Shown one piece after another: positions 36,819-45,702 of a DNA stretch of 64,000 nucleotides. Each line of letters starts with the position of its first letter. Position 1 is the stretch's first letter. Origin of the DNA: Streptomyces sp. NBC_00178 (GTDB lineage Bacteria; Actinomycetota; Actinomycetes; Streptomycetales; Streptomycetaceae). The stretch is from positions 2,790,001 to 2,854,000 of the forward strand of contig NZ_CP108143.1 in NCBI RefSeq assembly GCF_036206005.1, in the 5' to 3' direction. The notes beneath the pieces were generated by a model. It was not told where the DNA came from, searched no databases, and saw only the letters and a program-made list of their open reading frames with translations. The translations under genes were made by a program, and so were the position numbers.

Positions 36819-37661
36819 TCAGCCGAAGAACTTCCTCAGCTCCGCGGCAAGCGCTTCCGGCTGCTCCTCGGCGATGTAGTGGCCACTGTCCTCGATCTTG
36901 GCGTACCGGACGTCCTTGGCCCTTCCCTCCATCATCAGCTGGACGAACTCGAGGTACCGGGCGCCGATCACCAGCGTGGGCATGGTCAGCGGTGCGTAGG
37001 TGTCGTAGTCCGCCATGTCCTGGTGGACGGAGGTGTACACGCGGAAGGCGGCGGCGACTGCCTCGGGCGCGTCGTACGAGGCGGCGTAGATGGCCCGGCT
37101 CTCCTCGCTGATGCGTTCCGGATGGAGGGAGAGGGCGTCGGTCGTCGCGTCGATGACGTGCCGGAAGCGTCCGGCGAGCAGCTTCTCGGGCAGGCCCTTG
37201 ATCATGGCCAGCGGATACCACCAGATGTTCGGCTCCCCGTCCTTGGGAAACGCGCTGAGATTTTCGTACACCTCGGGCCGGAAGGGCCCGCCCTCCCAGA
37301 CGGCCAGTTTGTTCGTCGCCTCCGGGTGATTCGCGGCGAAACTGTAGGCGACCATCGCGCCCACGTCCGCGGCGGCGATGTTCACCCGGTCGAATCCCAG
37401 GCTTCGGATCAGTTCATGGACGTCCTTCGCCATGTTCTTCTTGTCGTAGCCGCCCTCGGGTTTGTCCGAGTCGCCCTGTCCGCGGTAATCGACGGCGATG
37501 ACCCGGAACTGCTCGGCAAGGGAGGGGAGGATCTTGTGGAGGCCGTGCACATTGCGCGGCCAGCCGTCCATGATGACCAGCGGTTCGCCCTCGCCACCGA
37601 TCAGGTAGTGGAGCCGGGTGCCGTTCACCTCGGCGAAGCCCTCTTCGAAGTTCTCGATCAT
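36819..37661 (-). CDS. alpha/beta hydrolase, epoxide-hydrolase-like
   Basis: A 280-residue alpha/beta hydrolase. The oxyanion-hole region is IMDGWPRNVHGLHKILPSL. The nucleophile elbow reads IAAADVGAMVAYSFAANHPE with Asp rather than Ser, which is the mark of epoxide hydrolases and dehalogenases. VAVDYRGQGDSDKPEGGYDKKNMAKDV and DSGHYIAEEQPE (catalytic His) fit the same group. It is followed upstream by an SDR and a cupin gene on the same strand, suggesting a shared catabolic or detoxification role. ATG 37661 is the natural start. Confidence 0.87.
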   Translation of the reverse strand: MIENFEEGFAEVNGTRLHYLIGGEGEPLVIMDGWPRNVHGLHKILPSLAEQFRVIAVDYRGQGDSDKPEGGYDKKNMAKDVHELIRSLGFDRVNIAAADVGAMVAYSFAANHPEATNKLAVWEGGPFRPEVYENLSAFPKDGEPNIWWYPLAMIKGLPEKLLAGRFRHVIDATTDALSLHPERISEESRAIYAASYDAPEAVAAAFRVYTSVHQDMADYDTYAPLTMPTLVIGARYLEFVQLMMEGRAKDVRYAKIEDSGHYIAEEQPEALAAELRKFFG

Positions 37662-37967
37662 GCTGGAAGCCTTCCGTTCTGGTGTCCCGCGAAGGACACG
37701 ATGACTTTCTTCGAGTTCCCGGTGCACCGCCATGCAGGAACGTCCTGACGAAGCGAAGCCACCCTTGCGGGAGACGCCCGTGGACGCTGCCGACGAGGTC
37801 TCCGCAACGAGTGCTTCGGGTACCGCGTTCTCTCGGCACGCCCCTGTCTTCCCGCCCCGGTCCTTTCGCACAGGGCCGACCGGAGCGGGCCCCTGTCCGC
37901 CCGTGCGGCCCGGCGGGAGCCCGAGGGCCCGCGGTCGTCGGCGCGCGGACGACCGCGGAGCGGGAAC
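37662..37967. other. spacer between hydrolase and SDR genes
   Basis: No gene supported. The right end holds a terminator hairpin (37929-37958), so the hydrolase probably has its own promoter in the left part of this spacer, which I cannot locate. Confidence 0.4.
37929..37958 (-). terminator. SDR gene terminator
   Basis: CCGCGGTCGTC (37929-37939) and its exact complement (37948-37958) form an 11-bp stem with an 8-base loop, ten bases past the stop at 37968. Confidence 0.75.
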
Positions 37968-38723
37968 TCAGGAGTGGAAGCCGAGGCCGAATCCGCCGTC
38001 GACGTTCCAGCTGGCACCGGTCACGTACCACGCCTCAGGGCCGGCGAGGTAGGCGACCGCACTGGCGATGTCCGAAGGCTGGGCGAACTTGCCGATCGGC
38101 ATCAGCCCCGTCATCACCTGCGCGAAGGGACCGGAGTCCGGGTTCGACTCGGTGTTGGTCGGCCCCACCTGCAGGTTGTTCACCGTGATGCCTCGGGGAG
38201 CCAGTTCGACGGCGACGGCGCGTGTCAGCCCGGCCACCGCGGCCTTCGAGGTCGTGTACGCGCTCAACCCGGCGAAGGGGACGATGTCGGCGTTGACACT
38301 CCCGATGGTGATCACCCGGCCGCCCTCGGTGAAGTGCTCGGAAGCCGCCTGGATGGCGGTGAAAGCGGCGGTGACGTTCAGCGCCATGATCCGGTCGAAG
38401 GTCTCGTCCGGGAACTCGGCGAGCGGGGCGACCACACCCTGGCCGGCGTTGTTGACCAGGATGTCCAGTCCACCGAGTTCGGCGACGGTGGTCGCCACCG
38501 CCGAGCGGACCGAGGCCCGGTCCGCGGCGTCGGCCTGGATCGCCACCGCACGGCCTCCGGCCTCCACGATCTCCGCGACCAGGGCGTCGGCCGTGTCCTT
38601 CGCCTGCACGTAGGTGAAAGCCACTGCGGCTCCGTCGGCGGCCAGTCGGCGCACGACGCCCGCACCGATCCCACGCGAACCGCCGGTGACCAGGGCCTTC
38701 TTACCGCTGAGAACGTCTGTCAT
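37968..38723 (-). CDS. SDR-family oxidoreductase (FabG-like)
   Basis: A 251-residue classical SDR: VTGGSRGIGAGVVRRLAADG, LVNNAGQGVVAPL, ITIGSVNADI, active-site YTTSKAAVAGLTRAVAVELAPRGI, and a terminal WNVDGGFGLGF. It has the size and motifs of 3-oxoacyl-ACP reductase-like SDRs, but context (hydrolase and cupin) suggests a small-molecule substrate. Bases 38724-38899, between it and the cupin gene, hold no gene. Confidence 0.92.
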   Translation of the reverse strand: MTDVLSGKKALVTGGSRGIGAGVVRRLAADGAAVAFTYVQAKDTADALVAEIVEAGGRAVAIQADAADRASVRSAVATTVAELGGLDILVNNAGQGVVAPLAEFPDETFDRIMALNVTAAFTAIQAASEHFTEGGRVITIGSVNADIVPFAGLSAYTTSKAAVAGLTRAVAVELAPRGITVNNLQVGPTNTESNPDSGPFAQVMTGLMPIGKFAQPSDIASAVAYLAGPEAWYVTGASWNVDGGFGLGFHS

Positions 38724-38899
38724 TACTCCACTTTCGGTTTGATGAAAAATCAGTTCAGGCGCGCCTCGACCATGTGCCGATCAAGCGCGCACCGGGTACG
38801 GGTCGGGGAACCGGCCGAGGGATGACACCCCCGGCTCGATTCCCCGAATCGGCCCCGGAATGGATCCGGCATGGCCATCGGAGAACGACCGCGTTCTCG

Positions 38900-39427
38900 C
38901 TACATGCCTTCGGGCAGGATGATGTCGCCCATACGTACGGTCGCCTCGATCATCTGTGGCGTGAACCTGTCCGGCGTCCACAGCTGCGGCGAATGACCGG
39001 GCAGCGGGTCGTCCCCGAACTCGAGGAAGAAGCTCTCCGGGCCACCGGGGGTGAAGAAGAAAGCCATCGTCACTTCTTCGGTTCCGACATTCTTGAACCG
39101 GTGCCGGGTCCCCCGCGGAACGAAGACGAAGTCGCCTTCCGACGCCATGAAGGTGTCGTCGCCGTTGAGGAACTCCAACTCGCCCTTCAGAAGGTAGAAG
39201 GCCTCGTCGCCGTGCTTGTGAAGATGCGCGACCGGCCCGTTCCCCGGCGGCACCGTGGCAACGATGAAGCCGAGGGAGCCATTGGTTTCCTTACCGGTCA
39301 CCTTGATCGTGTACTCATCGCCGGCCACCCACTTGACCGGCCCCTCATCGGAACGCACATGCAGCGCTTCGCTCTTGTACTCCGTCGCGGATAACGCGGC
39401 AAGAGTGTTCACGGGCTCGTCGGACAT
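38900..39427 (-). CDS. cupin-domain protein (quercetin 2,3-dioxygenase-like)
   Basis: A 175-residue single cupin. Motif 1 is PVAHLHKHGDEAFYLLKGELEF with the metal His/His/Glu set, and motif 2 is GDFVFVPRGTRHRFKNVG with the fourth ligand. The GNGPVAHLHKH...FFTPGGPESFF pattern is that of bacterial quercetinase-like cupins. The substrate is unknown. A TTGACCAGTCAA palindrome lies about 110 bases upstream. ATG 39427 is used; the longer frame has no support. Confidence 0.87.
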   Translation of the reverse strand: MSDEPVNTLAALSATEYKSEALHVRSDEGPVKWVAGDEYTIKVTGKETNGSLGFIVATVPPGNGPVAHLHKHGDEAFYLLKGELEFLNGDDTFMASEGDFVFVPRGTRHRFKNVGTEEVTMAFFFTPGGPESFFLEFGDDPLPGHSPQLWTPDRFTPQMIEATVRMGDIILPEGM

Positions 39428-39836
39428 AAAGGCTCCCTGTTCAGGATGACTTACTGCATTGAGTGGGATTCGACGCCCTCGGTACCGGATCACGGATGTC
39501 ACTCGAGGCAGAAACCAGTGAACTCAGTTTTGATTGACCAGTCAAGTGATTGCTCGGACCGACGGGTGAGATCCAGACACATCCCGCGATGCGCCAGGGC
39601 GTCAAAAAGATTGCGACAGCAGACATTTGGCCCTCGTTATCGAGAGAATCAGCCAACTCGGCCGTCCCACAGGAGACTTCCACGCACCGTACCGGTAGCG
39701 CCGACGCCCGGGCGGAGCCGGTGACACCGGGTGGCACGCGGGAAGGACGCACCCTCACCCTGGCACGTCCGCCCACCCGCCCCGCGACAGCTGACTCACG
39801 ACCGGCGGAAGCCCGCTCCCCCGCGCGGGACAGCCC
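39428..39836. other. 409-base spacer upstream of the cupin gene
   Basis: No gene is supported; the open frames here have poor codon bias. The left part is relatively A+T-rich and holds the TTGACCAGTCAA palindrome and presumably the cupin promoter. The right part is high-GC flank of the ABC operon end. Confidence 0.4.
39534..39545. promoter_or_regulatory. palindrome upstream of the cupin gene
   Basis: TTGAC-CA-GTCAA, embedded in a wider TTGA-rich context. Read leftward, TTGACT also resembles a -35 box. It is a candidate operator for a TetR- or MarR-type repressor not encoded nearby. Confidence 0.4.
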
Positions 39837-40838
39837 TCATCCGCCGGCACCGGCGGTGGCAGTGGCATCCGGCACGTACATCTTCGCGATCACCGACTCG
39901 ATGTCCGGCTCCCGCACCGACAGGTCGACCAGCGGATAGTCCGCCGCGATGCGCGCCACCAAGGGCGCCGCCGACGCCGTCGCCGGGAACGACAGCCATT
40001 GCCGGGGCCCCTCCACCTTCACCACCCGCACCGGGCTCTCCGACCCCAGCTCGATCGGCGGGAGTTCGCGCTCCAGGTCCACGACCAGCGTCCGCTCGCT
40101 CTCCCCGACCTCGTGCAGCCCGGCGAGCGCACCGTCGTACACCAGACGACCGTGGTCGATCACCATCACCCGCTTGCAGAGCTGCTCGATGTCGGTCAGG
40201 TCATGGGTCGTCAGCAGCACCGTCGTGGCGCGCTCCGCGTTCAGGTCGCGCAGGAAACCGCGCACCTTGGCCTTCGAGACGACGTCGAGCCCGATCGTCG
40301 GCTCGTCCAGGTACAGCACCTCCGGATCGTGCAGCAGCGCCGCGGCGATGTCCCCCCGCATCCGCTGCCCCAACGACAGCTGCCGCACCGGCACCTCCAG
40401 CAGGTCCCCCAGGTCCAGGAGTTCGACGCAGCGGTCCAGGTTCTCGCGGAAGCGGCGGTCCGGGATCCGGTACATCCGGTGCATCAGCCGGTACGAGTCG
40501 CGCAGCGGCAGGTCCCACCACAGGGTCGTGCGCTGCCCGAAGACCACCCCGATCCGGTGCGCCAGCCTCGTCCGCTCCCTCGACGGGTCGATGCCCGCCA
40601 CCCGCAGCCGACCGCCGCTCGGCGTCAGGATGCCCGTCAGCATCTTGATCGTCGTCGACTTGCCCGCCCCGTTCGGGCCGATGTAGCCGACCATCTCCCC
40701 GCGCGGCACCCGGAAGCTGATCCCGTCCACCGCCCGCACCTCACGCCGTTCACGGCGCAGGAAGCCCGTCCTGCGCCGCACGTCGAAGACCTTCTCGACG
40801 CCGTCGAGTTCGATGAAGTCCATGTCGTCCACGTCCAC
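39837..40838 (-). CDS. ABC-2 transporter ATP-binding protein
   Basis: A 333-residue ATPase. Walker A GPNGAGKSTTIKML, Q-loop FGQRTTLWWDLPL, signature LSLGQRMRGDIAAALL (a variant of LSGGQ), Walker B VLYLDEPTIGLD and H-loop TTHD are all intact. The tail (about 240-333) is a family-specific extension. It ends an operon of two permeases and one ATPase; the three probably form one exporter of unknown cargo. The start is ATG 40838 or 40823. Confidence 0.93.
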   Translation of the reverse strand: MDVDDMDFIELDGVEKVFDVRRRTGFLRRERREVRAVDGISFRVPRGEMVGYIGPNGAGKSTTIKMLTGILTPSGGRLRVAGIDPSRERTRLAHRIGVVFGQRTTLWWDLPLRDSYRLMHRMYRIPDRRFRENLDRCVELLDLGDLLEVPVRQLSLGQRMRGDIAAALLHDPEVLYLDEPTIGLDVVSKAKVRGFLRDLNAERATTVLLTTHDLTDIEQLCKRVMVIDHGRLVYDGALAGLHEVGESERTLVVDLERELPPIELGSESPVRVVKVEGPRQWLSFPATASAAPLVARIAADYPLVDLSVREPDIESVIAKMYVPDATATAGAGG

Positions 40839-40841
40839 TCC

Positions 40842-41723
40842 TCAGCTTCCCGTGCTGCGGTACGACCGCAGCCCCACCCGCCACACCAGACCCGCGAGCA
40901 CCCAGCAGCCACCCGCGACCAACGGTGGCAGGAAAGCCACCCACCGGGGCAGGTCCAGCGGGTAGTCCCGGCCCAGCACGTACAGCGCGGGCAGCCAGCT
41001 CACGAACGCGAGCGGCACGATGAACGTCACCCCGCGCACCAGGTCCCGCGCGAAGACCGACGGGGGGTACTGGAGCAGCGTCGTCCCCCCGTACGTGAAC
41101 GCGTTCTGCACCTCCGAGGCGTCCTGCGCGTAGAACTGGAACGCGGCACCCGCCACGAACACCGCCCCGAAGATCGCCGCCCCGCTGAGCACCATCACCG
41201 GCAGCAGGGCCACCTTCAGCGGGGTCCACGCGATGTCCAGCGTCACCAGGGCGTACCCCAGCACCAGCAGCGCCTGCGTGATCCGGCCCAGGCGGCGCAG
41301 CGCGAACCGGTCGGCCGCCACCTGGGCCAGCACCGGAACCGGCCGCACCAACAGCGTGTCGAGCGTCCCGTCCCGCACCCGCTGCCCCACCCGGTCGACC
41401 GAACCCAGCAGGAGATCGCACAGCCCGAACGCCGACGCCGACACCCCGTACAGCAACGCGATCTCCGGCAGCGTGTAGCCGCCCAGCGCGTCCACGTGCG
41501 AGAACATCAGCATGATCGTGACGAAGTCGAACCCGGTCATCAGGAAGTTCCCGACCGTCGTCATCACGAACGACGCCCGGTACGCCAGCGTCGAGCGCAG
41601 CCACATCGCCACGATCAGCCCGTACGCACGGACCCCCTCAACCAGCCGCGACCGGTCGGCGAAAGCGGTCTCGGCGGTCTCCGGACCCGGCGCGGCCACC
41701 GCGTCCACCCCGACGTCAGCCAC
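40842..41723 (-). CDS. ABC-2 transporter permease subunit
   Basis: A 293-residue permease with six hydrophobic segments, e.g. FVMTTVGNFLMTGFDFVTIMLMF, ALLVLGYALVTLDIAW, VALLPVMVLSGAAIFGAVFVAGAAF and WVAFLPPLVAGGCWVLAGLVW. The DRVGQRVRDGTLDTLLVRPVP stretch is typical of the DUF990-like permeases. It starts eight bases inside the end of the partner permease gene and stops three bases before the ATPase start. Confidence 0.9.
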   Translation of the reverse strand: MADVGVDAVAAPGPETAETAFADRSRLVEGVRAYGLIVAMWLRSTLAYRASFVMTTVGNFLMTGFDFVTIMLMFSHVDALGGYTLPEIALLYGVSASAFGLCDLLLGSVDRVGQRVRDGTLDTLLVRPVPVLAQVAADRFALRRLGRITQALLVLGYALVTLDIAWTPLKVALLPVMVLSGAAIFGAVFVAGAAFQFYAQDASEVQNAFTYGGTTLLQYPPSVFARDLVRGVTFIVPLAFVSWLPALYVLGRDYPLDLPRWVAFLPPLVAGGCWVLAGLVWRVGLRSYRSTGS

Positions 41724-42516
41724 CCTGCACCACCACCCTCCTCGTCGCGACGGACTGCAGGAGCCGCCCGGCCAGCAGCAGCACCAGCGCCCACCCGGCC
41801 TGGAAGGCGTACGCCCCCAACAGACCCCAGCCCGTGTACCTGCCGAGGAACACGTCCGCCGGAACCTGGAGCAGCGACGACCACGGCAGGGCCCGCGCCA
41901 CCTCCCCGAGCACGCCGGGGAAGAGCGTCAGCGGCAGCAGCATCCCGGAGAAGAACAGCCCCGCCAGCATGGCCATCTGCAGGGCACCGGCCCCGTCCAT
42001 CAGCCAGAACGCCGACAACGCGACCAGGAAGCGCAGCGCGAAGCTGACCACCACCCCGAGCAGCACCGACACCAGGAAGGCCGGCCACATCCAGGGCGAA
42101 TCCGGCAACGCCAGGTCGAACGCCAGGGCCCCCAGCACCATCGGCGCGACCCCGCGCCCCAGCAGGTGGAAGGCCGCCCGGCCCAGGTCCCCGGCCAGCC
42201 ACCACAACTGGAGGTCGGCGGGCCGGTACAGGTCGACCGCGATGTCACCCGTACGGATCCGCTCCGTCAGCTCGCTCTCGAAGCCGGCACCCATCATCGC
42301 GCAGGTCATCAGCAGCGCCTGACCCAGCCACACATAGGTCAGGGCCTCCGACTGGTCGTAACCGCCGAGCTGCGGGCGCTCGTCCCACAGGGCCAGATAG
42401 GTGTACGCGACGATGAAGCCGAAGACGGTGTTCGTGAACACCCCCGCCAGCGTCGCCGTCCGGTAGGTGGCGTACCGCCGGAACCCCCCGGCCGCCACCA
42501 CCGCATAGAGCCGCAC
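41716..42516 (-). CDS. ABC-2 transporter permease subunit
   Basis: A 266-residue permease, first gene of the operon. It has six predicted segments and the matching TERIRTGDIAVDLYRPADLQLWWLAGDLGRA stretch, so it pairs with the next permease as a heterodimer. GTG 42516 is preferred because GAGGGGGAGG lies eight bases upstream; the ATG at 42555 lacks such a site. Confidence 0.88.
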   Translation of the reverse strand: MRLYAVVAAGGFRRYATYRTATLAGVFTNTVFGFIVAYTYLALWDERPQLGGYDQSEALTYVWLGQALLMTCAMMGAGFESELTERIRTGDIAVDLYRPADLQLWWLAGDLGRAAFHLLGRGVAPMVLGALAFDLALPDSPWMWPAFLVSVLLGVVVSFALRFLVALSAFWLMDGAGALQMAMLAGLFFSGMLLPLTLFPGVLGEVARALPWSSLLQVPADVFLGRYTGWGLLGAYAFQAGWALVLLLAGRLLQSVATRRVVVQGG

Positions 42517-42679
42517 CGCGGGCCTCCCCCTCGTGTTTCCGGCACTCAGGACCAAAGCGCACGACCCTAGTCCAGGCCGTTCGGCCGCCGCGACTCCTTT
42601 TCCGCGGAGGGTCCGAGGGTTATCCGTCCGAAAAGTGCACTATGGGATAATCGTCCGCAGTCGAGGAGCCACCACAGTC

Positions 42680-45217
42680 ATGAGCCACGAGCCACCGCAG
42701 AACGGCACAGACCCTGGTCAGCCCGGCTCCGAGGGATGGGCCCCCCGGGACCCCTCGACCGCGGCCGCTACCCCCCGGCCACCCCAGCCGGACGGCGCAC
42801 GCGACGGCAAAGGGCGCAAGAAGCGCTCCAAGCGGCCCAAACGCACCGGATGGCGCCGCGCCGTACCCACCTGGCGCATGACCCTCGCCGGCTTCCTCTT
42901 CCTCGCCCTGGTCCTCGTCGGCGGATTCATCGCCGGCTACCAGCTCGTCGACATCCCCGCCGCGAACGCCAGCGCCACCGCGCAGTCGAACGTCTACCTC
43001 TACGAGGACGGCACCGTCATCGCCCGCGACGGCGAGATCAACCGCGAGAACATCCCCCTCCGCAAGATCCCCCGCACCATCCAGCACGCCGTACTCGCCG
43101 CGGAGGACCGGGACTTCTACTCCGAGGACGCCATCGACATCAAGGCCACCCTCCGCGCCGGCTGGAACACCGCCACCGGCAAGGGCAGACAGGGCGGCTC
43201 CACCATCACCCAGCAGTACGTCAAGAACTACTACCTCGGCCAGGAACAGACCCTCGTCCGCAAGGCCAAGGAACTCTTCATCTCCATCAAGCTCGACCGC
43301 GAACAGAGCAAGGACGAGATCCTCGAGGGCTACCTCAACACCAGCTACTTCGGCCGCAACGCCTACGGCATCCAGGCCGCCGCCCACGCCTACTACGGCA
43401 AGGACGTCGACCGCCTCGACGCGGGCGAAGGCGCCTACCTCGCCTCCCTCCTCAACGCCCCCAGCTCCTACGACGTCGTCGCCCACCCGGAGAACAAGGC
43501 CGCCGTGCTCGCCCGCTGGGACTACGTCCTCGACGGCATGGTCAAGCAGCACTGGCTCAGCCCCGCCGACCGTGCCGCCATGACCTTCCCCGTCCCCGGC
43601 AAGGCCAAGCCCGCCACCGCCCTCTCCGGCCAGCGCGGCTACATCGTCCAGGCCGTCAACGACTACCTCGCGGCCAACCGGATCATCGGCGAGAACACCC
43701 TCGCCACCGGCGGCTACCGCATCACCACCACCCTGCAGAAGAAGAAGCAGCACGCCCTCGTCGAAGCCGTCAAGGACAACGTCCTCGCCAAGACGAGCAA
43801 GGACCGCGAGGCCGACCACAACGTCCGTGCCGGCGGCGCCTCCATCGACCCCGCCACCGGCCACGTCGTCGCCCTCTACGGCGGCATCGACTACACCAAG
43901 CAGTACGTCAACAACGCGACCCGACGCGACTACCAGGTCGGATCCACCTTCAAGCCCATCGTCCTCGCCGCCGCCCTCGCCAACGGGTCCACCACCCAGA
44001 AGGGCCGCGCGATCACCCCCAACACCCGCTACGACGGCACCAACGAACGCACCGTCCGCAGCGCCACCGGCTCCACCGGCTACTCCCCCGCCAACGAGGA
44101 CGACGTCGACTACGGCTCCATCACCGTCCGCGAGGCCACCGACAAATCCGTCAACGCCGTCTACGCCCAGATGGCCCAGGACGTCGGACCCGACGAGGTC
44201 AAGGACACCGCTGTCGCCCTCGGCATCCCCCGCGACACCCCCGACCTCACCGCCTCACCCTCCATCGCGCTCGGCCCCGCCACCGCCAGCGCCGTCGAGA
44301 TGGCATCCGCTTACGCCACCCTCGCCGACCACGGAAAACAGCGCCCCTACAGCCTCGTCGCCAAGATCAGCAAGAACGGCGATTCGCTCCCCCTTCCCGC
44401 CAGGACCACCCGACGCGCCATCAGCCGCGAGGCCGCGGACACCACGACCTCCGTCCTGCGCAGCGTCGTCGACGGCGGCACCGGAACGGCGGCCCAGGGC
44501 GCCGGCCGCCCGGCCGCCGGGAAGACGGGCACCGCCGAGGAGGACAAGGCCGCCTGGTTCGCCGGATTCACCCCCGACCTCGCCACCGTCATCGCCGTCA
44601 TGGGCCAGGACCCCGAGACCGGCGTACAGAAACCGCTGTACGGCGCACTCGGCCTGGCCCGCATGAACGGCGGCGGCGCACCCGCGCAGACCTGGGCCGC
44701 CTACACCCGGGCCGCACTGGAAGGCACCCCGGTGCGCGACTTCGACCTGGAGGCGGACGAGGGCCCCGAGGAACCCGACCCGGACGAGAGCGCGGGGGAA
44801 GAGGACACGGAGGAGGACACCGAGGAGACGCGGGACACCGAGGACACGCGCGACACCGAGAAGTCCCCCCGCCCCCGGGCATCCCGCGAGACCCGCGAAT
44901 CCGGCGAGGAGCAGGACGGAACACGCACCACCACCGAGAACACCGCCGCCCCGCGGGCACCCCGCACCGCCACCCCCGCCGACGCGGCCGTCCCCGCCCC
45001 CCGCCGGGAAGCGGCCGGACGCGGGTCCGACGGCCACGAGAACGCCGGACGCGGGTCCGACGGCCACGAGAACGCCGGAGGCGAACCCGGAACCCCCGAC
45101 GACAACCGCCCCGGCGGGGACCGGAACCACCACGCCGAGGAACACGACGGCCGGCCGGAAGCGGACGAGGGGCACGGCCCCGGAGAGCCGGCCCCCCTCG
45201 CACCCGGCCGCATCTGA
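42680..45217 (+). CDS. class A penicillin-binding protein
   Basis: An 845-residue bifunctional peptidoglycan synthase. After a basic cytoplasmic lead and one membrane segment (about 70-95) comes the GT51 transglycosylase (AAEDRDFYSEDAIDIKATLRA; GGSTITQQYVKNYYLG) and the transpeptidase with STFK (VGSTFKPIVLA), SVN (DKSVNAVYAQ) and KTGT (AAGKTGTAEEDKAAWFAG). The last 160 residues are a charged, disordered tail with a run of Glu/Asp and a 30-base in-frame duplication. Upstream lies the divergent ABC operon. ATG 42680 follows GAGGAGCC. Confidence 0.95.
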   Translation: MSHEPPQNGTDPGQPGSEGWAPRDPSTAAATPRPPQPDGARDGKGRKKRSKRPKRTGWRRAVPTWRMTLAGFLFLALVLVGGFIAGYQLVDIPAANASATAQSNVYLYEDGTVIARDGEINRENIPLRKIPRTIQHAVLAAEDRDFYSEDAIDIKATLRAGWNTATGKGRQGGSTITQQYVKNYYLGQEQTLVRKAKELFISIKLDREQSKDEILEGYLNTSYFGRNAYGIQAAAHAYYGKDVDRLDAGEGAYLASLLNAPSSYDVVAHPENKAAVLARWDYVLDGMVKQHWLSPADRAAMTFPVPGKAKPATALSGQRGYIVQAVNDYLAANRIIGENTLATGGYRITTTLQKKKQHALVEAVKDNVLAKTSKDREADHNVRAGGASIDPATGHVVALYGGIDYTKQYVNNATRRDYQVGSTFKPIVLAAALANGSTTQKGRAITPNTRYDGTNERTVRSATGSTGYSPANEDDVDYGSITVREATDKSVNAVYAQMAQDVGPDEVKDTAVALGIPRDTPDLTASPSIALGPATASAVEMASAYATLADHGKQRPYSLVAKISKNGDSLPLPARTTRRAISREAADTTTSVLRSVVDGGTGTAAQGAGRPAAGKTGTAEEDKAAWFAGFTPDLATVIAVMGQDPETGVQKPLYGALGLARMNGGGAPAQTWAAYTRAALEGTPVRDFDLEADEGPEEPDPDESAGEEDTEEDTEETRDTEDTRDTEKSPRPRASRETRESGEEQDGTRTTTENTAAPRAPRTATPADAAVPAPRREAAGRGSDGHENAGRGSDGHENAGGEPGTPDDNRPGGDRNHHAEEHDGRPEADEGHGPGEPAPLAPGRI
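45014..45073 (+). repeat. in-frame 30-bp tandem duplication in the PBP tail
   Basis: Two identical 30-base units (45014-45043, 45044-45073) each encode AGRGSDGHEN. They lie in the disordered C-terminal tail and probably arose by slippage. Confidence 0.9.
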
Positions 45218-45221
45218 CCCG

Positions 45222-45542
45222 TCAGTGCCCGGACGTCGCCTTCAGCCCCACCACCGCGACGAGCAGCAGACAGACGAAGAAGATCCGCGCCGCCGTCACC
45301 GGCTCGTGCAGCACCACCATGCCCAGCACCGCGGCACCCGCCGCACCGATCCCGACCCACACCCCGTACGCCGTACCGATCGGCAGCGTCTTCGCCGCCT
45401 GCGACAGCAGCATCATGCTGGCCACGATCCCCATACCGGTGAACACACTCGGCCACAGCCGCGTGAACCCGTCGGTGTACTTCATCCCGATCGACCAGCC
45501 CACCTCGAGCAGACCGGCGACGATCAACAGAACCCAGGCCAC
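45222..45542 (-). CDS. SMR-family guanidinium exporter (Gdx/SugE)
   Basis: A 106-residue four-helix small multidrug resistance protein. The conserved Glu lies in LLIVAGLLEVGWSIGMKYTDGFTRLWPS, with the SugE-type GIVASMMLLSQAAKTLPIGTAYGVWVGIGAAGAAVLGM loop. SugE/Gdx members are guanidinium/proton antiporters acting as dual-topology dimers. The guanidine-III riboswitch directly upstream supports that role. GTG 45542 follows GGAGG by seven bases and gives the usual family length. Confidence 0.93.
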   Translation of the reverse strand: MAWVLLIVAGLLEVGWSIGMKYTDGFTRLWPSVFTGMGIVASMMLLSQAAKTLPIGTAYGVWVGIGAAGAAVLGMVVLHEPVTAARIFFVCLLLVAVVGLKATSGH

Positions 45543-45577
45543 GACAGCACCTCCACGACGCAACACGCGAACAGAAC

Positions 45578-45625
45578 GGGTGCGTCGTCTTTACGGAAAA
45601 CCCGGTACGGCGCGTCTCGTCGGGG
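45578..45625 (-). promoter_or_regulatory. guanidine-III (ykkC-III) riboswitch
   Basis: Read on the minus strand, this element has CCCGACGAG, then CGCGCCGUACCGGG, a short variable loop and AAGACGACGC. This is the conserved order of the ykkC-III class that is known upstream of sugE genes in actinobacteria: P1 (CCCG/CGGG) and a pseudoknot between GCGCCGU and ACGACGC, with one A-C mismatch here. It ends 35 bases before the exporter start. Bases 45581-45588 can alternatively pair with 45555-45562, which touch the GGAGG. Confidence 0.85.
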
Positions 45626-45654
45626 TCCCACCACCGTAGCAAAGGACAGGCAAA

Positions 45655-45682
45655 AGGCCTGGTGAAAACCGTCACCAGGCCT
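45655..45682 (-). terminator. terminator of the GroES-like gene
   Basis: Minus-strand stem of 11 bp (45672-45682 with 45655-45665), loop of six, followed by TTTT: a classic intrinsic terminator. Confidence 0.85.
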
Positions 45683-45702
45683 CGTCGACAGACCGCCGCG
45701 CC

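Noticed and set aside
42736..45639. A 967-codon frame overlapping the PBP gene in another phase
   Set aside because: It is an Arg/Pro/His-rich shadow of the PBP gene, with no domain and no ribosome site.
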